A stretch of DNA of 26,115 nucleotides from CAZOGW01 sp964579415 (GCA_964579415.1 CAZOGW010000034.1:1-26115), one strand, 5' to 3'; positions 1 to 7,311 are shown, numbered from the stretch's first letter. Program-made: numbers and translations. The notes: generated by a model from the sequence alone, not told the origin.

Positions 1-591
1 ATCGACATCGCAGGGTTCATCACCTACCTCAAGGACCATGCCATCGAGCATGGGTTCCACGTCCATGACGAGCGGCACTTCCTGGAGACCTACTCGCTGC
101 GCCAGTCGTGGGAGGTCGACCTGCACCCGGAGTCGGCGTGCAGCGGCCCGCTCGACCTCAACCTCGCCTTCGACGTCGACCCCCGGGTGTTGCTGCGCCT
201 GGAGGACCGCGTCAACGAGTCGGACGAGGAGGAGGACTTCGTCGACCCGGCAGGGGAGTACCGCCTGCCTCTCTACTTCAACTGGGCGCTGCCGTCGCTG
301 GCCAACCCGCCTGACCTGGTGATTCTGGGCACCGAGCTGGGTGGCATCGGCGGGCCCAACCTCCCCATCGATGTCTCCGCCGTCGACTCCTTCGGCGCCC
401 TGTCGGAGAAGCCGGACCGGCGCCTCTCCCTGGTGGGGCGGGTCGAGGTGTCCCTGGTCGACGTCATGACCGGGGACGAGACCCTCTGCGAGACCCTGGA
501 CCTGTGCCGCGACGTCAGCGAGTACCTCGTCGAGCAGTCCGCCGAGTGGGACCCCATCGAAGGCCCTCCCACCGACCCGCGGGCCCGATAG
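1..591 (+). CDS. Hypothetical protein, 3' part only (5' end outside window)
   Basis: An open frame runs from base 1 to the TAG ending at 591 and gives the last 196 residues of a protein whose start lies upstream of the window. The reading begins IDIAGFITYLKDHAIEHGFH and is acidic, with a cluster (ESDEEEDF) about one third of the way in. I see no membrane segment, signal or catalytic motif that I recognise. Several internal ATG/GTG codons could be mistaken for a start, but the frame and its codon usage are continuous to base 1. It ends 12 bp before the convergent sulfotransferase-like gene. The gene is real by codon bias (strong third-position G/C), but its function is unknown. Confidence 0.75.
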   Translation: MDIAGFITYLKDHAIEHGFHVHDERHFLETYSLRQSWEVDLHPESACSGPLDLNLAFDVDPRVLLRLEDRVNESDEEEDFVDPAGEYRLPLYFNWALPSLANPPDLVILGTELGGIGGPNLPIDVSAVDSFGALSEKPDRRLSLVGRVEVSLVDVMTGDETLCETLDLCRDVSEYLVEQSAEWDPIEGPPTDPRAR

Positions 592-603
592 CACCCCAAC
601 CTG

Positions 604-1332
604 TCAGATGGCGTAGGCCCTCAGCCTGTCGTAGAGCGGTTGGGCCTCCGCGAGGAGTGGGCGGAGACTGTCGGGGAAGGTATTTTCGTCGAGAGGCGCC
701 GGTGGCGGCGCGAAGCCCGTGGACCGGTGCACGGCGGCGTACCAGTGGGGCGCCCACACGCCGTCCTCGGGGCGGCCGCCGGCGGGCCAGGACAGCATGG
801 CGTCGTCGAAGGGGATGCCCACCGCTTCGCAGAGCCGGCCCAGGGCGCCGGGCGGGTCGCTGAGGATGTCGTAGCTGTCGATCACGATCGGCCTCCCGCC
901 GGCCGACTCGATGCGCTCGACGATGGCCACCTGTGCCGGGAGCCCGGTCTCGCCGATGACGAACCGGGGGAGCACCCTGGACAGCGAGAGCAGCATGTCG
1001 GCCGGGTTGCGGGTGAGGAGTACGTTGACGGTCTCGCCGAGGAAGGCGGTGTCCATGGCTATCAGGTGGTGCGCCATGTGCTTGACGAAGCGGACCGCCC
1101 GGTCGCTCGGCGCCAGCACCACCTGGCGCACCACCGCCGCCGGGTCGGAGGACTGGGAGGCGATGACGTCGTCCCGACCCGGGTGTTCGAGGCCGGTGAC
1201 GGTGAGGTAGTGGGCGTAGAACGGCTCGTCGACGACCTCGGTGTCGGCCCGCGAGGCGAACGAGTACATGAGGGCGGTGGAGATATTGCGCGGCCCCGAC
1301 CACATCCCGATGACGAGCGGCCGGCCGGTCAC
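604..1332 (-). CDS. Sulfotransferase-like P-loop protein, partner of aminotransferase
   Basis: This 242-residue protein resembles PAPS-dependent sulfotransferases. The N-terminal segment IGMWSGPRNIST (residues 8-19) follows a beta strand and sits where these enzymes bind the PAPS 5'-phosphosulfate. LLTRNPADMLLSLSRV (about 105-120) matches the RNPxDxxxS element that binds the 3'-phosphate. The GTG start at 1332-1330 overlaps the TGA of the upstream aminotransferase gene (GTGA), so the two are translationally coupled. From established knowledge, plants have proteins annotated as branched-chain-aminotransferase-like that fuse a sulfotransferase-like domain to a class IV aminotransferase, so this adjacency probably reflects a conserved functional pair. 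The acceptor substrate is unknown, and I cannot show that it transfers sulfate rather than another group. Confidence 0.8.
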   Translation of the reverse strand: MTGRPLVIGMWSGPRNISTALMYSFASRADTEVVDEPFYAHYLTVTGLEHPGRDDVIASQSSDPAAVVRQVVLAPSDRAVRFVKHMAHHLIAMDTAFLGETVNVLLTRNPADMLLSLSRVLPRFVIGETGLPAQVAIVERIESAGGRPIVIDSYDILSDPPGALGRLCEAVGIPFDDAMLSWPAGGRPEDGVWAPHWYAAVHRSTGFAPPPAPLDENTFPDSLRPLLAEAQPLYDRLRAYAI

Positions 1333-2231
1333 GGCGACCCCAGCAGGGTGTCATAGGCGGCGGTGAGGCGTTGTGTGATAGGCCCCGGGGTGCCGTCGCC
1401 GATGGCGATACCGTCCACCTCCACCACCGGGGTGAGGCCCCCGAAGGTCCCGGTGACGAACGCCTCGTCGGCGCCGTGGACGTCGATTGTGTAGAAGTCC
1501 CGGGTGTAGGCGGGGATGCCCTCGGCGGCGCACAATTCCAGGACCAGTTGCCGGGTGATGCCGTTGAGGCAGTGTTCCCCGGTCGAGGTCCACACCTCGC
1601 CGTTGGTGACCATGAAGAAGTTGGTCGAGTTGCAGGTGGCCACGGCGCCGTTGGTGTCCAGCATGAGCGCCTCGTCGGCCCCGGCCCGCATCGCCTCGAT
1701 GAGAGCCACCACCTCGTGCAGCTTGCTGTGGCAGTTGAGCCGCTGGTCCAAGGTGTCCGGCGGTGGGCGCCGCACCTGGGACGTGGCCAGCGACACCCCG
1801 GTGCGGCGCACCTCGGGGTCGTTCACCTTGTGCTCGGCGATGATGACGACGGTGGGCCCACTCACCACCAGGTCGGGATGCTGGGCCGGTGTCGATTTCA
1901 CCCCCCGGGTCACCATGAGCCGGACGTGGGCACCGTCGGACATGCCGTTGCGCTCCACGGTGGCGCGCAATGCCCCCGCCACCTCCTCGCGGGTCATCCC
2001 GATGTCGAGGCCGACCTGCCCGGCGCCGGCGAAGAGCCGGTCCAGGTGCAGGTCGAGATGCTTGAGCTCGCCGTGGTGGAGCCGGATGCCCTCCCACACC
2101 CCGTCGCCGACGACGAAGCCGCTGTCGAACACGGAGACCTTGGCGTCGTCGCGGGGAACGAACTCCCCGTTGATGTAGATCTCGATGTCGGCGTTGCGTG
2201 GATCGGGGAGTGCCTGGTGTGTCTTCGCCAT
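1329..2231 (-). CDS. PLP-dependent class IV aminotransferase (BCAT/DAAT-like)
   Basis: This 300-residue protein has the fold-type IV pattern of branched-chain and D-amino-acid aminotransferases: the N-terminal INGEFVPRDDAKVSVFDSGF, then GDGVWEGIRLHHG, and a PLP-binding lysine at about K170 in LNCHSKLHEVVAL. By eye alignment, the glutamate that usually contacts the PLP ring nitrogen (before SN[IV]F in the family) is replaced by Thr199 in GAVATCNSTNFF, suggesting a divergent subfamily. LNGITRQLVLELC and GTFGGLTPVVEVDG follow the usual C-terminal order. It is the first gene of an operon with the sulfotransferase-like gene (4-bp overlap) and is divergent from fdhD with only 33 bp between starts. 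Its substrate is not determined. It could deaminate branched-chain, D-amino or unusual amino acids. Confidence 0.88.
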   Translation of the reverse strand: MAKTHQALPDPRNADIEIYINGEFVPRDDAKVSVFDSGFVVGDGVWEGIRLHHGELKHLDLHLDRLFAGAGQVGLDIGMTREEVAGALRATVERNGMSDGAHVRLMVTRGVKSTPAQHPDLVVSGPTVVIIAEHKVNDPEVRRTGVSLATSQVRRPPPDTLDQRLNCHSKLHEVVALIEAMRAGADEALMLDTNGAVATCNSTNFFMVTNGEVWTSTGEHCLNGITRQLVLELCAAEGIPAYTRDFYTIDVHGADEAFVTGTFGGLTPVVEVDGIAIGDGTPGPITQRLTAAYDTLLGSP

Positions 2232-2238
2232 GGCAGCG

Positions 2239-2244
2239 AGGATA
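2239..2244 (-). promoter_or_regulatory. Leaderless-type -10 box of aminotransferase gene
   Basis: On the minus strand TATCCT lies 7 nt before the ATG at 2231. There is no room for a Shine-Dalgarno, so transcription probably starts at or next to the ATG. This is inferred from the TAnnnT pattern shared with other genes of the window. Confidence 0.45.
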
Positions 2245-2252
2245 TCGACCGT

Positions 2253-2258
2253 TACGCT
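2253..2258 (+). promoter_or_regulatory. Leaderless-type -10 box of fdhD
   Basis: TACGCT stands exactly 6 nt before the ATG at 2265, with no Shine-Dalgarno. The same hexamer at the same spacing precedes the short ORF at 11922. The divergent aminotransferase -10 lies only 8 bp away, so the two polymerases would compete for this 33-bp gap. Confidence 0.5.
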
Positions 2259-2264
2259 GGCTCG

Positions 2265-3122
2265 ATGTCATCCGGGCACCGCCCCCGCCAGCCCACCACC
2301 CGCCTCCGGGTGGTCCGCGTCACCGGCGGGACCGCCGAGCCGGGACGGGACACGGTGGTGGTGGAGGAGCCGATGGAGATCCGGGTCGGTGCCCTCTCCG
2401 CCGGCGACGACGACCTGGTCTCGCTGGCGGTGACGATGCGGACCCCGGGCCACGACTTCGAGCTGGCCACCGGGTTCGTCGTCACCGAGGGCATCGCCGA
2501 CCCCGAGGCGGTACGGGCCGTCGCCTACTGCGGGCTGCCACCGGAGCAGCAGGAGTACAACGTGGTCACGGTGCGCCTCGCCGGGCCGGTGGACGTGGAC
2601 CGGCACCGCCGCAACGTGTTCACGTCGTCGAGTTGCGGTATCTGCGGCAAGTCCTCCATCGACGCCGTCGAGGTCGTCTGCCACCGCCTCCCGGTGGCGG
2701 GGACGGTGCCGTCCGAGATGGTCGCCGGGCTACCCGACTCGTTGCGGGAGCGTCAGGTGCTCTTCGACGCCACCGGGGGGCTCCACGCCGCCGGCCTTTT
2801 CGACGCCGCCGGCACCGCACTGGTGGTGCGCGAGGACGTGGGCCGCCACAACGCCGTCGACAAGGTGGTGGGGTGGGCCGCCCAGCGCCGGCTGCTCCCC
2901 CTCGACGACCGCGTCCTGGCGGTGTCGGGGAGGCTGTCGTTCGAGATCGTGCAGAAGGCCGCCGTGGCCGGGATCGGGGTGGTGGTGGCGGTCTCGGCGC
3001 CCTCGTCGCTGGCGATCTCCGCCGCCGAGCGCCTCGGCGTCACCCTGGTCGGATTCACCCGGGCAGGCCGCTTCACCGTCTACACCCTCCCGGAACGCGT
3101 CACCGCACCCGCCGGAGGGTGA
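2265..3122 (+). CDS. fdhD: Formate dehydrogenase accessory sulfurtransferase FdhD
   Basis: FdhD passes sulfur from a cysteine desulfurase to the molybdenum cofactor of formate dehydrogenase and related molybdoenzymes. The 285-residue protein contains the diagnostic SSSCGICGKSS segment with Cys124 and Cys127, preceded by FELATGFVVTEGI and followed by GGLHAAGLFD, REDVGRHNAVDKVVG, SGRLSFEIVQKA and SAPSSLAI, all in family order. I chose ATG 2265 because a -10 box sits 6 nt upstream and conserved sequence begins soon after; the open frame extends much further upstream but runs antisense to the aminotransferase. No formate dehydrogenase gene lies in the window, so its partner enzyme is elsewhere. 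Confidence 0.95.
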   Translation: MSSGHRPRQPTTRLRVVRVTGGTAEPGRDTVVVEEPMEIRVGALSAGDDDLVSLAVTMRTPGHDFELATGFVVTEGIADPEAVRAVAYCGLPPEQQEYNVVTVRLAGPVDVDRHRRNVFTSSSCGICGKSSIDAVEVVCHRLPVAGTVPSEMVAGLPDSLRERQVLFDATGGLHAAGLFDAAGTALVVREDVGRHNAVDKVVGWAAQRRLLPLDDRVLAVSGRLSFEIVQKAAVAGIGVVVAVSAPSSLAISAAERLGVTLVGFTRAGRFTVYTLPERVTAPAGG

Positions 3123-3141
3123 TCCCCCGCGGGACAACGGT

Positions 3142-3171
3142 GTGACAAGTCCTGCCTGTTTCGGGTAGCGT
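3142..3171 (+). promoter_or_regulatory. Candidate promoter of ABC ATPase gene
   Basis: GTGACA (3142-3147) and TAGCGT (3166-3171) are 18 bp apart, 33 bp before the GTG start. A GGAGG ribosome site follows at 3194-3198, so this gene has a normal leader unlike several neighbours. Confidence 0.5.
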
Positions 3172-3204
3172 CTCAAGCAGCGATCGAATCCCTGGAGGTT
3201 GCGC

Positions 3205-4389
3205 GTGGCTGGCGTTGTGTTCGAGCACATCGAGAAGCAGTATCCCAACGGATTCAAGGCGGTCACCGATCTCAACCTGGAGATCGAGGACGGCGAGTTC
3301 CTCGTCATGGTCGGTCCGTCGGGCTGCGGCAAGAGCACCACGCTCCGCATGATCGCGGGACTGGAAGAGATCAGCGACGGCGACATCGCGATCGGCGGCC
3401 ACGTCGTCAACGACGTGCCGCCCAAGGACCGGGACATCGCCATGGTGTTCCAGAACTACGCCCTCTACCCGCACATGACCGTGGGGGAGAACATCGGCTT
3501 CGCCCTCAAGCTGGCCAAGACGCCCAAGGCCGAGATCAAGCGGCGCGTTGCCGAGGCCGCCAAGATGCTGGAGCTGACCGAGATCCTCGACCGCAAGCCG
3601 GCGCAGCTCTCCGGCGGCCAGCGCCAGCGCGTCGCCATGGGCCGCGCCATCGTGCGCTCGCCGCAGGTCTTCCTCCTCGACGAGCCGCTTTCCAACCTCG
3701 ACGCCAAGCTGCGGGTGCAGATGCGCGCCCAGATCACCCAACTGCAGCGGGAGGTCGGGGTCACCNNNNNNNNNNATCGCCTCGACCTGGTCGTGGCGAT
3801 GACCATGGCCGACCGCGTCGCCGTCATCAACCGTGGCATCCTCCAGCAGGTCGACCAGCCGCAGACGCTCTTCGACCACCCGCAGAACCTGTTCGTCGCC
3901 GCCTTCATCGGGTCGCCGTCGATGAACCTGATGGAGGGCCTGCTCGGCGAGAGCGACGGCAGGGTGACCGCCAAGGTCGGTTCGCAGACCGTCGCCATCC
4001 CCGACTCGGTGTTCGGGTCCCGCCCGGCGCTGCGCGGCTACGTCGGGAAGAGAGTCACCATGGGCCTGCGCCCCAAGGAACTCGACGACGCCGCCCTCAA
4101 GACGGACCATCCCCACGACCAGCGCCTCAAGGGAACCGCCTCCAACGTCGAGGCGCTCGGGTTCGAGAAGATCGTCTACTTCGACATCGACGCCAAGCCG
4201 GTGTTCTCCGAGGACGCCCTCGACCTGGACGAGGACGTCGACGAGGTGATGCCCGTGGACGTGACCCGCGCCGCGGCCCGTTTCGACGCATCCAGCCAGG
4301 TGAAGATCGGCGACGAGATCGAGGTCACCGTCAACGCCGCCAACGCGCACTTCTTCGATTCGGACACGGGGCTGGCAATCTATCAATAG
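3205..4389 (+). CDS. Sugar ABC transporter ATP-binding protein (MalK/UgpC type), with assembly gap
   Basis: This is the ATPase subunit that powers CUT1-type sugar importers at the inner face of the membrane. Of 394 residues, the first half holds Walker A GPSGCGKST (37-45), the Q-loop at Q83, signature LSGGQ (135-139), and Walker B VFLLDEPLSNLD (155-166). A C-terminal regulatory/TOBE region follows (about 240-394). GTG 3205 is preferred over TTG 3199 because GGAGG at 3194-3198 is spaced 6 nt from it. Ten N fall on residues 188-191, and the next codons read RLDLVVAM where the family has THDQVEAM, so the switch histidine is missing in this assembly (see findings). The permease and binding-protein genes are not adjacent, which is common for MsmK-like ATPases shared by several importers. 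Confidence 0.92.
   Translation: MAGVVFEHIEKQYPNGFKAVTDLNLEIEDGEFLVMVGPSGCGKSTTLRMIAGLEEISDGDIAIGGHVVNDVPPKDRDIAMVFQNYALYPHMTVGENIGFALKLAKTPKAEIKRRVAEAAKMLELTEILDRKPAQLSGGQRQRVAMGRAIVRSPQVFLLDEPLSNLDAKLRVQMRAQITQLQREVGVTXXXXRLDLVVAMTMADRVAVINRGILQQVDQPQTLFDHPQNLFVAAFIGSPSMNLMEGLLGESDGRVTAKVGSQTVAIPDSVFGSRPALRGYVGKRVTMGLRPKELDDAALKTDHPHDQRLKGTASNVEALGFEKIVYFDIDAKPVFSEDALDLDEDVDEVMPVDVTRAAARFDASSQVKIGDEIEVTVNAANAHFFDSDTGLAIYQ
3766..3775. other. Assembly gap (10 N)
   Basis: Ten undetermined bases lie inside the ABC ATPase gene. The gap happens to preserve the frame, and the residue count matches the family: five residues are expected between VT and the H-loop histidine, and five are present. Confidence 0.99.
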
Positions 4390-4459
4390 TACTAGGTACT
4401 AAGTACTAGGTACTAAGTACTAGGTACTAAGTACTAGGTACTAAGTACTACGTAGTACC
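4390..4459. repeat. Heptanucleotide tandem repeat, ten units, between convergent genes
   Basis: Ten consecutive 7-bp units run without interruption: TACTAGG and TACTAAG alternate four times, then TACTACG and TAGTACC. The array starts on the base after the TAG of the ABC ATPase gene and extends into the 3' end of the convergent alpha-glucosidase gene. That gene's stop codon and last five residues (VLRST) are read from it. Adjacent units are partly self-complementary, so single strands could fold. It is the longest of six related arrays in the window. Confidence 0.95.
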
Positions 4460-6036
4460 AGCGCCGTCTCCGGGGGGACCAGGATCGTGGCGGATTCGGG
4501 TTGGTGAGCCTGGTCGTCCGAGGAGAATGCGACTGTCCAGGTCCCTTGCGGTAGGGGGAGGGTGGCCGGGTATTCGTCGAGGTTGGCTGTTACCAGGGTG
4601 TTGCCGCGGCGGTAGGTGAGCAGGAGGTTGGCGTCGGTTTCGAGCCACTGCAGGGGCTGCTGCCACAGGTCGGGGAGGCTGCGGCGCAGGGCGAGGAGGC
4701 GGCGGTGGCGCTCGAACCAGGAGCCCTCGACGCCCACCTGTCCGGCGACGGTGTCGCCCGGGTCCCGGGGCCGGGCATGGAGCCAGGCCCGCGCCGCGGT
4801 GGTGAAGCCGTTGCCGGGCCCGCTGTCCCAGGGCATGGGGGTGCGGGTGACGTCGCGGCCGGCGGTGGCGCCGGGATTGCGGGTGGATATGGGGTCGGCC
4901 AGGTCCTCGGGGGCGATGACGCCGTTCTCCAGGCCCAGTTCCTGGCCCTGCCACAGGAAGAGCATTCCGCCCAAGCCTGCCATCAGCGTTGTGACGGTGA
5001 GCGATCGGAGCCTGCCACGGTCCCCGCCGCCGAAGCGGCTGGCGGACCGGGGCGCGTCGTGGTTGTCGAGGGTCCACGCAACCGAATCGGGAGACGCCAG
5101 ATGGAATCCGCGGATGCCGTCGCGGAGGCGCAGCGGCTCCCATGCCCACCCGGGCGGTTCGAGGTAGAAGGTGCGATGGATGGCGCCGCCCCCGTCGTGG
5201 TAGCGGGCCAGGCGCACCGGGTCGACGAGGCCGATCTCGCCCAGCAGCAACGCCCCGTGGCGGGCGACGAGGCGGTTCCAGCGCCGGAAGACACCGATGT
5301 TGGAGTTCTGGTCGATGTCGTAGCGGTGCTCGAAGCAGCCGAACACGTCGATCGGGTCGGCGAGGCCGTCGGTGGGGCGAAGCTGCGGGTTGTCGCGCAA
5401 CCGGGGGTCCTTGGTAAGCGAGTTGGCCACGTCGATGCGGAACCCGTCGACACCACGATCGCACCAGAAGGTGAGGATGGCGTCGAACTCGTCGAGGACG
5501 GCGGGGTTGGCCCAGTTGAGGTCGGGCTGCTCGGGGAGGAACAGGTGGCAGTAGTACTGCCCTGACCCGCCCGGGTCGGGCTCCCACGCCGAGCCGCCGA
5601 AGAAGCTCATCCAGTTGTTGGGCGGTCCACCGCCGGGGGCGGGATCGCGCCACAGGTAATAGTCGCGGTACGGCGACTCCGGGTCGGCGACGGCCTCCCG
5701 GAACCAGGGGTGGTGCGACGAGGTGTGGTTGGGGACGATGTCGACGATGACCCGCAGCCGGAGGCGGTGCGCCTCGGCCACGAGCGCATCGAAGTCGGCG
5801 AGAGTCCCCAGCATCGGGTCGATGTCGCGGTAGTCGGAGACGTCGTAGCCGTGGTCGAAGCCGGGGCTCGGGTAGAAGGGCGTCAGCCACACCGCGTCGA
5901 CACCCAACCCGACCAGGTGAGGCAGACGGGCGGTGATGCCGGCCAGGTCGCCCATGCCGTCGCCGTCGGCGTCGGCGAACGACCGCGGGTACACCTCGTA
6001 GCCGACGGCCCCTTCCCACCACGGTTGTCCGGTCAC
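4441..6036 (-). CDS. GH13 alpha-glucosidase / oligo-1,6-glucosidase
   Basis: This 531-residue glycoside hydrolase of the alpha-amylase family probably releases glucose from small alpha-glucosides. A (beta/alpha)8 barrel begins WWEGAVGYEVYPRSF. The acidic loop DADGDGMGD (22-30) resembles the calcium loop of oligo-1,6-glucosidases. Conserved region I is DIVPNHTS (99-106). The nucleophile is D202 in GVDGFRIDVAN, the acid/base E267 in LLLGEIG, and the transition-state stabiliser D327 in LDNHD. A C-terminal beta domain follows. The GTG start is preferred because GGAGG lies 9 nt upstream on the minus strand. There is no signal peptide, so it is cytoplasmic, fitting hydrolysis after import; the convergent sugar ABC ATPase may belong to the same pathway. 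The last residues come from the heptamer array. Confidence 0.92.
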   Translation of the reverse strand: MTGQPWWEGAVGYEVYPRSFADADGDGMGDLAGITARLPHLVGLGVDAVWLTPFYPSPGFDHGYDVSDYRDIDPMLGTLADFDALVAEAHRLRLRVIVDIVPNHTSSHHPWFREAVADPESPYRDYYLWRDPAPGGGPPNNWMSFFGGSAWEPDPGGSGQYYCHLFLPEQPDLNWANPAVLDEFDAILTFWCDRGVDGFRIDVANSLTKDPRLRDNPQLRPTDGLADPIDVFGCFEHRYDIDQNSNIGVFRRWNRLVARHGALLLGEIGLVDPVRLARYHDGGGAIHRTFYLEPPGWAWEPLRLRDGIRGFHLASPDSVAWTLDNHDAPRSASRFGGGDRGRLRSLTVTTLMAGLGGMLFLWQGQELGLENGVIAPEDLADPISTRNPGATAGRDVTRTPMPWDSGPGNGFTTAARAWLHARPRDPGDTVAGQVGVEGSWFERHRRLLALRRSLPDLWQQPLQWLETDANLLLTYRRGNTLVTANLDEYPATLPLPQGTWTVAFSSDDQAHQPESATILVPPETALVLRST

Positions 6037-6066
6037 AGGCTGGTGCCTCCCATCGGGCGCCGGCGG

Positions 6067-6072
6067 ACTGTA
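6067..6072 (-). promoter_or_regulatory. Possible -10 box of alpha-glucosidase gene
   Basis: TACAGT on the minus strand lies 30 bp before the GTG start and upstream of its GGAGG. The position expected for a -35 box falls near the heptamer array at 6084-6104. No good -35 hexamer is visible. Confidence 0.3.
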
Positions 6073-6083
6073 GCGCCCGTATT

Positions 6084-6104
6084 ACGTATCACGTATCACG
6101 TATC
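6084..6104. repeat. Heptanucleotide tandem repeat (ACGTATC x3)
   Basis: Three identical 7-bp units abut without spacer. The array overlaps the stop codon of the trmH-like gene (TGA on the minus strand at 6105-6103) and lies between it and the next minus-strand gene. It belongs to the same degenerate family as the arrays at 4390, 7364, 7964, 21231 and 25069. Confidence 0.85.
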
Positions 6105-6747
6105 ACGCGGACGGGCGTCGTGAGGGTTGGAGAACATGCTGTCGCACCCATGCGTGCATCGCTATCCCGGAGGCGACGCCGGCGTTGAGGGAGCGGGTGG
6201 AGCCGAACTGGGTGATGGCACAGATCGCGCCGCAGGCCCCTTGCATCTCGGGAGTGAGGCCCGGCCCTTCCTGGCCGAAGACGAGGACGCACCGCCGTGG
6301 CAGGTCGTAGCCCTCCAGTGCTGTGGCACCGTCGACGACGTCGATGCCGACGAGGGGCAGGTTCTCGCCGGCGGCCCATTCCACCAGTGCCGCGGTGGTG
6401 GGATGGTGGATCACGTGCTGGTAGCGGTCGGTGACCATGGCGCCGCGGCGGTTCCAGCGCCGGTTGCCCACGATGTGGACCGCGGCGGCGAGGAAGGCGT
6501 TGGCGTTGCGCACCACGGTGCCGATGTTGAAGTCGTGCTGCCAGTTCTCGATGGCGACGTGGAAGCCGTGGCGGCGGGCGTCGAGGTCGGCGACGATGGC
6601 GTCCCGGGACCAGTAGCGGTAGCGGTCGACGACGTTGCGGTGATCTCCGCCGGCGAGCAGGTCGGGGTCGAGCCGTGGATCGTCGGGCCACGGTGGGGGG
6701 TGCGGGCCGACACCGACCTCCTGACCCGGATCCCGCTTCTCGCTCAC
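6103..6747 (-). CDS. TrmH/SpoU-family RNA 2'-O-methyltransferase
   Basis: This 214-residue SPOUT-class enzyme is predicted to methylate a ribose 2'-OH in tRNA or rRNA using S-adenosylmethionine. The three SpoU motifs are present: motif 1 in ENWQHDFNIGTVVRNANAF (67-85, with N74 and catalytic-type R80), motif 2 in LVFGQEGPGLTPEM (155-168), and motif 3 in TQFGSTRSLNAGVASGIAMH (179-198), which build the trefoil knot. The first 60 residues are a charged extension without clear family match. The GTG start is supported by a TACCCT box 6 nt upstream. Which RNA it modifies cannot be read from the sequence. Confidence 0.88.
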   Translation of the reverse strand: MSEKRDPGQEVGVGPHPPPWPDDPRLDPDLLAGGDHRNVVDRYRYWSRDAIVADLDARRHGFHVAIENWQHDFNIGTVVRNANAFLAAAVHIVGNRRWNRRGAMVTDRYQHVIHHPTTAALVEWAAGENLPLVGIDVVDGATALEGYDLPRRCVLVFGQEGPGLTPEMQGACGAICAITQFGSTRSLNAGVASGIAMHAWVRQHVLQPSRRPSA

Positions 6748-6753
6748 CCGCCG

Positions 6754-6759
6754 AGGGTA
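6754..6759 (-). promoter_or_regulatory. Leaderless-type -10 box of trmH-like gene
   Basis: TACCCT on the minus strand is 6 nt before the GTG at 6747, the same geometry as upstream of fdhD. No Shine-Dalgarno is present. Confidence 0.45.
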
Positions 6760-6774
6760 CTGCTGCCCGCCGCC

Positions 6775-7296
6775 TCAGCAGGGCGCGGTGTCGTCGAGCG
6801 GTGGGTCGTCGGGCAGTCTCGGGCTGCGGTCCGAGTCGTCGCCGGTGAGGTGGGCGAGGATGGCCCGGGAGATGTCGTGGAGCTGGGACACCTGGTCGGG
6901 ATCGAGCTGGTCGAAGACATGCTCGCGGACGCCGCCGACATGGGTGGGGGCGGCGCTGTCCAGGGCGGCGAAGCCGGCGTCGGTGAGGATGGCGTAGGTG
7001 CCGCGGCGGTCGTCGCCGCAGCGGGCCCGTTCCACCCAGCCCTGCTCCTCGAGGCGGTCGACGGCGTGCGACAGGCGGCTGCGCGAGGACAGGCTGGCGT
7101 CGGCAAGCTCGCTCATGCGTAGGGTGCGTTGCGGTGCCTCGGAGAGCCGCACCAGGATCTCGTAGTAGGCGTGCGGGATCCCGACGTCGCGCTGCAGTTC
7201 GGCGTCGAGTGTCCTGAACAGCAGCCGGCCCGACTCGAGGTAGGCGCGCCAAGCCGCCTGCTCATCGCGGTCGAGCCATCTCGTCGTGTCCCCCAT
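6775..7296 (-). CDS. MarR-family transcriptional regulator
   Basis: This 173-residue winged-helix repressor has the MarR pattern: a helical N-terminus, then LRMSELADASLSSRSRLSHAVDRLEEQGWVER as helix-turn-helix plus recognition helix (about 58-90), followed by the wing CGDDRRGTYAILTDAGF and a C-terminal dimerisation helix. The tail after about residue 155 is polar and probably disordered. The gene is divergent from the VOC/glyoxalase gene with 155 bp between starts. A TTGA-GAGT-TCAA palindrome sits near the VOC start, which suggests that it controls that gene and perhaps itself. The ligand is unknown; MarR-glyoxalase pairs in other bacteria often respond to quinones, phenols or aldehydes. Confidence 0.9.
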   Translation of the reverse strand: MGDTTRWLDRDEQAAWRAYLESGRLLFRTLDAELQRDVGIPHAYYEILVRLSEAPQRTLRMSELADASLSSRSRLSHAVDRLEEQGWVERARCGDDRRGTYAILTDAGFAALDSAAPTHVGGVREHVFDQLDPDQVSQLHDISRAILAHLTGDDSDRSPRLPDDPPLDDTAPC

Positions 7297-7305
7297 GCTG
7301 ATGCC

Positions 7306-7311
7306 ATCCTA
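7306..7311 (-). promoter_or_regulatory. Candidate -10 box of marR-like gene
   Basis: TAGGAT on the minus strand lies 9 nt before the ATG at 7296. The overlapping AGGATGG could instead act as a Shine-Dalgarno, so leaderless expression is less certain here. Confidence 0.35.

Noticed and set aside
2185..2433. Alternative upstream starts for fdhD
   Set aside because: The fdhD frame is open far upstream only through antisense of the aminotransferase gene. The ATG 6 nt after the -10 box fits the family length.
3100..4386. Long minus-strand open frame opposite the ABC ATPase
   Set aside because: It lies antisense to a gene with complete ABC motifs. In such GC-rich DNA the opposite strand is often open, and its translation (Val/Gly/Asp/Leu/His-rich) has no family motifs.
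4390..4459. CRISPR array
   Set aside because: The 7-bp units are contiguous with no spacers, and no cas genes are present.
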